From NCBI RefSeq assembly GCF_025154055.1, contig NZ_JAOALK010000031.1, forward strand, positions 1 through 64,000: a stretch of DNA of 64,000 nt, given 5' to 3'. Position numbers and translations under genes: made by a program. The notes beneath the pieces were generated by a model. The model was not told the DNA's origin. It was given only the letters and a program-made list of their open reading frames with translations, and ran no database searches. Numbering within the stretch: the stretch's first letter is position 1; the number at the start of each line of letters is the position of its first letter. Origin of the DNA: Aquibacillus koreensis. GTDB lineage: Bacteria; Bacillota; Bacilli; Bacillales; Amphibacillaceae. This document shows positions 63,161 through 64,000 of this stretch, piece by piece.

Positions 63161-64000
63161 TTGGAACAATATCATGAACGTTTAATTACAGAAAAGGAAA
63201 AAATGCGTGAGTTAGAACGGTTAAGCAGGCAAGAGGGAAAGCTAAAGCAAGAGTTAGACGAGCTAGAATCGAAGGAATTTCGATTGAAAAAACAACTAGA
63301 TGAGGAAAAAATAGATGTAGAAAAGCTAGAAGGATTTAGTTTAGAAGGTGTGTTTCTTTCTGTCTTTGGGAGAAAGGAAGAGAAGTTAGAACAAGAAAAA
63401 CGAGAAGTCCTTGCAGCGCAATTAAAATGGACAGAAGCAAAAGAAGCGAGACAAGATACAGAAGAAGAATTAATCGATCTAAGAAAAAGAATGCAAAGTC
63501 TCGGTGACCCAACACAAAGATACAACGAATTGTTAATGGAAAGGCAAAATCAATTAGTAGAGAATAATCATGAGGCAGGGGAGAGGGGGATTGCGTTACT
63601 CGAAAAGATTGCTGACCTTCAAGCAGATCAAAAAGAAATCAACGAGGCAATCCATGCTGGAAAACAAGCGCAATCAACATTGTCACGTGCAATCCAAGCA
63701 CTAGAAAAAGCAAGGAATTGGGGAACGGTGGATATGTTTGGTGGGGGATTGATTAGCACATCGATCAAGCATAGTAATATTGATACCGCTAAAAATCATG
63801 TCCATCGTGCACAATCGCTTCTTCGCACGTTTGCTAGGGAGTTAGATGATATTGGACATACGTTCCATGCTGATGTTTCCATTTCTGGTGGATTAACATT
63901 CATGGACTACTTTTTTGATGGATTAATCTCAGATTGGCTTGTTCAAGATCAAATTAATAATTCCATGGATCAAGTGCAACAAATGAATCGGAAAACTGGT
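63161..64000 (+). CDS. Coiled-coil protein of unknown function (3' end beyond window)
   Basis: The frame starts with TTG at 63161 after gaggtgatt and runs open to the window end (280 codons). Residues 1 to about 120 are a Lys/Glu/Arg-rich coiled coil. Around residue 187 a Gly-rich turn (WGTVDMFGGGLISTSIKHS) precedes a second helical part with DDIGHTFHADVSISGGLTFM. No signal peptide or membrane helix. The reverse-strand Ser-rich frame over it is a shadow. I do not recognise the family. It is coupled to yhfN by the hairpin above. Confidence 0.8.
   Translation, partial: MEQYHERLITEKEKMRELERLSRQEGKLKQELDELESKEFRLKKQLDEEKIDVEKLEGFSLEGVFLSVFGRKEEKLEQEKREVLAAQLKWTEAKEARQDTEEELIDLRKRMQSLGDPTQRYNELLMERQNQLVENNHEAGERGIALLEKIADLQADQKEINEAIHAGKQAQSTLSRAIQALEKARNWGTVDMFGGGLISTSIKHSNIDTAKNHVHRAQSLLRTFARELDDIGHTFHADVSISGGLTFMDYFFDGLISDWLVQDQINNSMDQVQQMNRKTG

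Overview
The window comes from a low-GC, endospore-forming member of the Bacillaceae. Three alpha/beta-type SASP genes, YheC/D and YhaL sporulation proteins and two YjcZ-type mini-proteins show sporulation. Gene content and order follow the Bacillus subtilis yhe-yha-ecs-hem-yhf region closely. An OpuA glycine betaine importer, two GbsR-type regulators and a wall-anchored cellulase fit a halotolerant or alkaliphilic genus near Oceanobacillus or Virgibacillus; the genus is an inference.

Layout. 1-8.0 kb: repeat element end, YjcZ-like peptide, methionine aminopeptidase, azlCD, GNAT acetyltransferase, a Mn-type CDF exporter, a WrbA-like flavoprotein, an MFS exporter, an IDEAL-domain protein and a VanY-like lipoprotein. 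8.0-11.2 kb: a candidate small RNA, fumC, three tandem SASP genes and a zinc-ribbon protein. 11.2-17.2 kb: msmX with a PucR-like regulator, yheD-type ATP-grasp, yheB, yheA, yhzD. 17.3-20.5 kb: an autoregulated padR-DUF2812-yhaQ-yhaP ABC operon. 20.7-31.5 kb: yhaO-yhaN nuclease pair, a GbsR-type regulator, yhaM exoribonuclease, an MFS gene broken by one stop codon, a MITE-like element, yhaL, prsA, and small membrane proteins including one short gene that length cut-offs miss. 31.5-35.4 kb: a GbsR/OpcR-like regulator divergent from opuAA-AB-AC. 35.6-41.1 kb: yhaH, hit, a 220-bp structured element, ecsABC, M20 amidohydrolase. 41.2-46.8 kb: repeat element, ferritin-like protein, PAP2 phosphatase, liaFSR-like envelope-stress system, bdbC with a thioredoxin-like partner. 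47.3-49.9 kb: LPXTG-anchored GH5 cellulase under two LacI-type palindromes and a cre-like site. 50.0-56.4 kb: hmoB, pbpF, hemEHY. 56.5-64 kb: repeat element, YtrA-like GntR/ABC operon, yhfH, yhfI, lplJ, yhfN and a coiled-coil gene cut by the window end.

Most of this is conserved chromosomal backbone. The most unusual signals are: (1) ecsA, pbpF and perhaps the yheD-type gene, which have good Shine-Dalgarno sequences followed by AUC or AUA instead of a canonical start; (2) a family of MITE-like intergenic elements sharing a terminal motif, three of which carry tandem arrays of about 50-52 bp; (3) a 220-bp element between hit and ecsA with pairing ends and several nested hairpins; (4) a possible minus-strand small RNA upstream of fumC; (5) paired 18-bp palindromes 106 bp apart upstream of the cellulase gene. 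I found no convincing new defence or mobile system.
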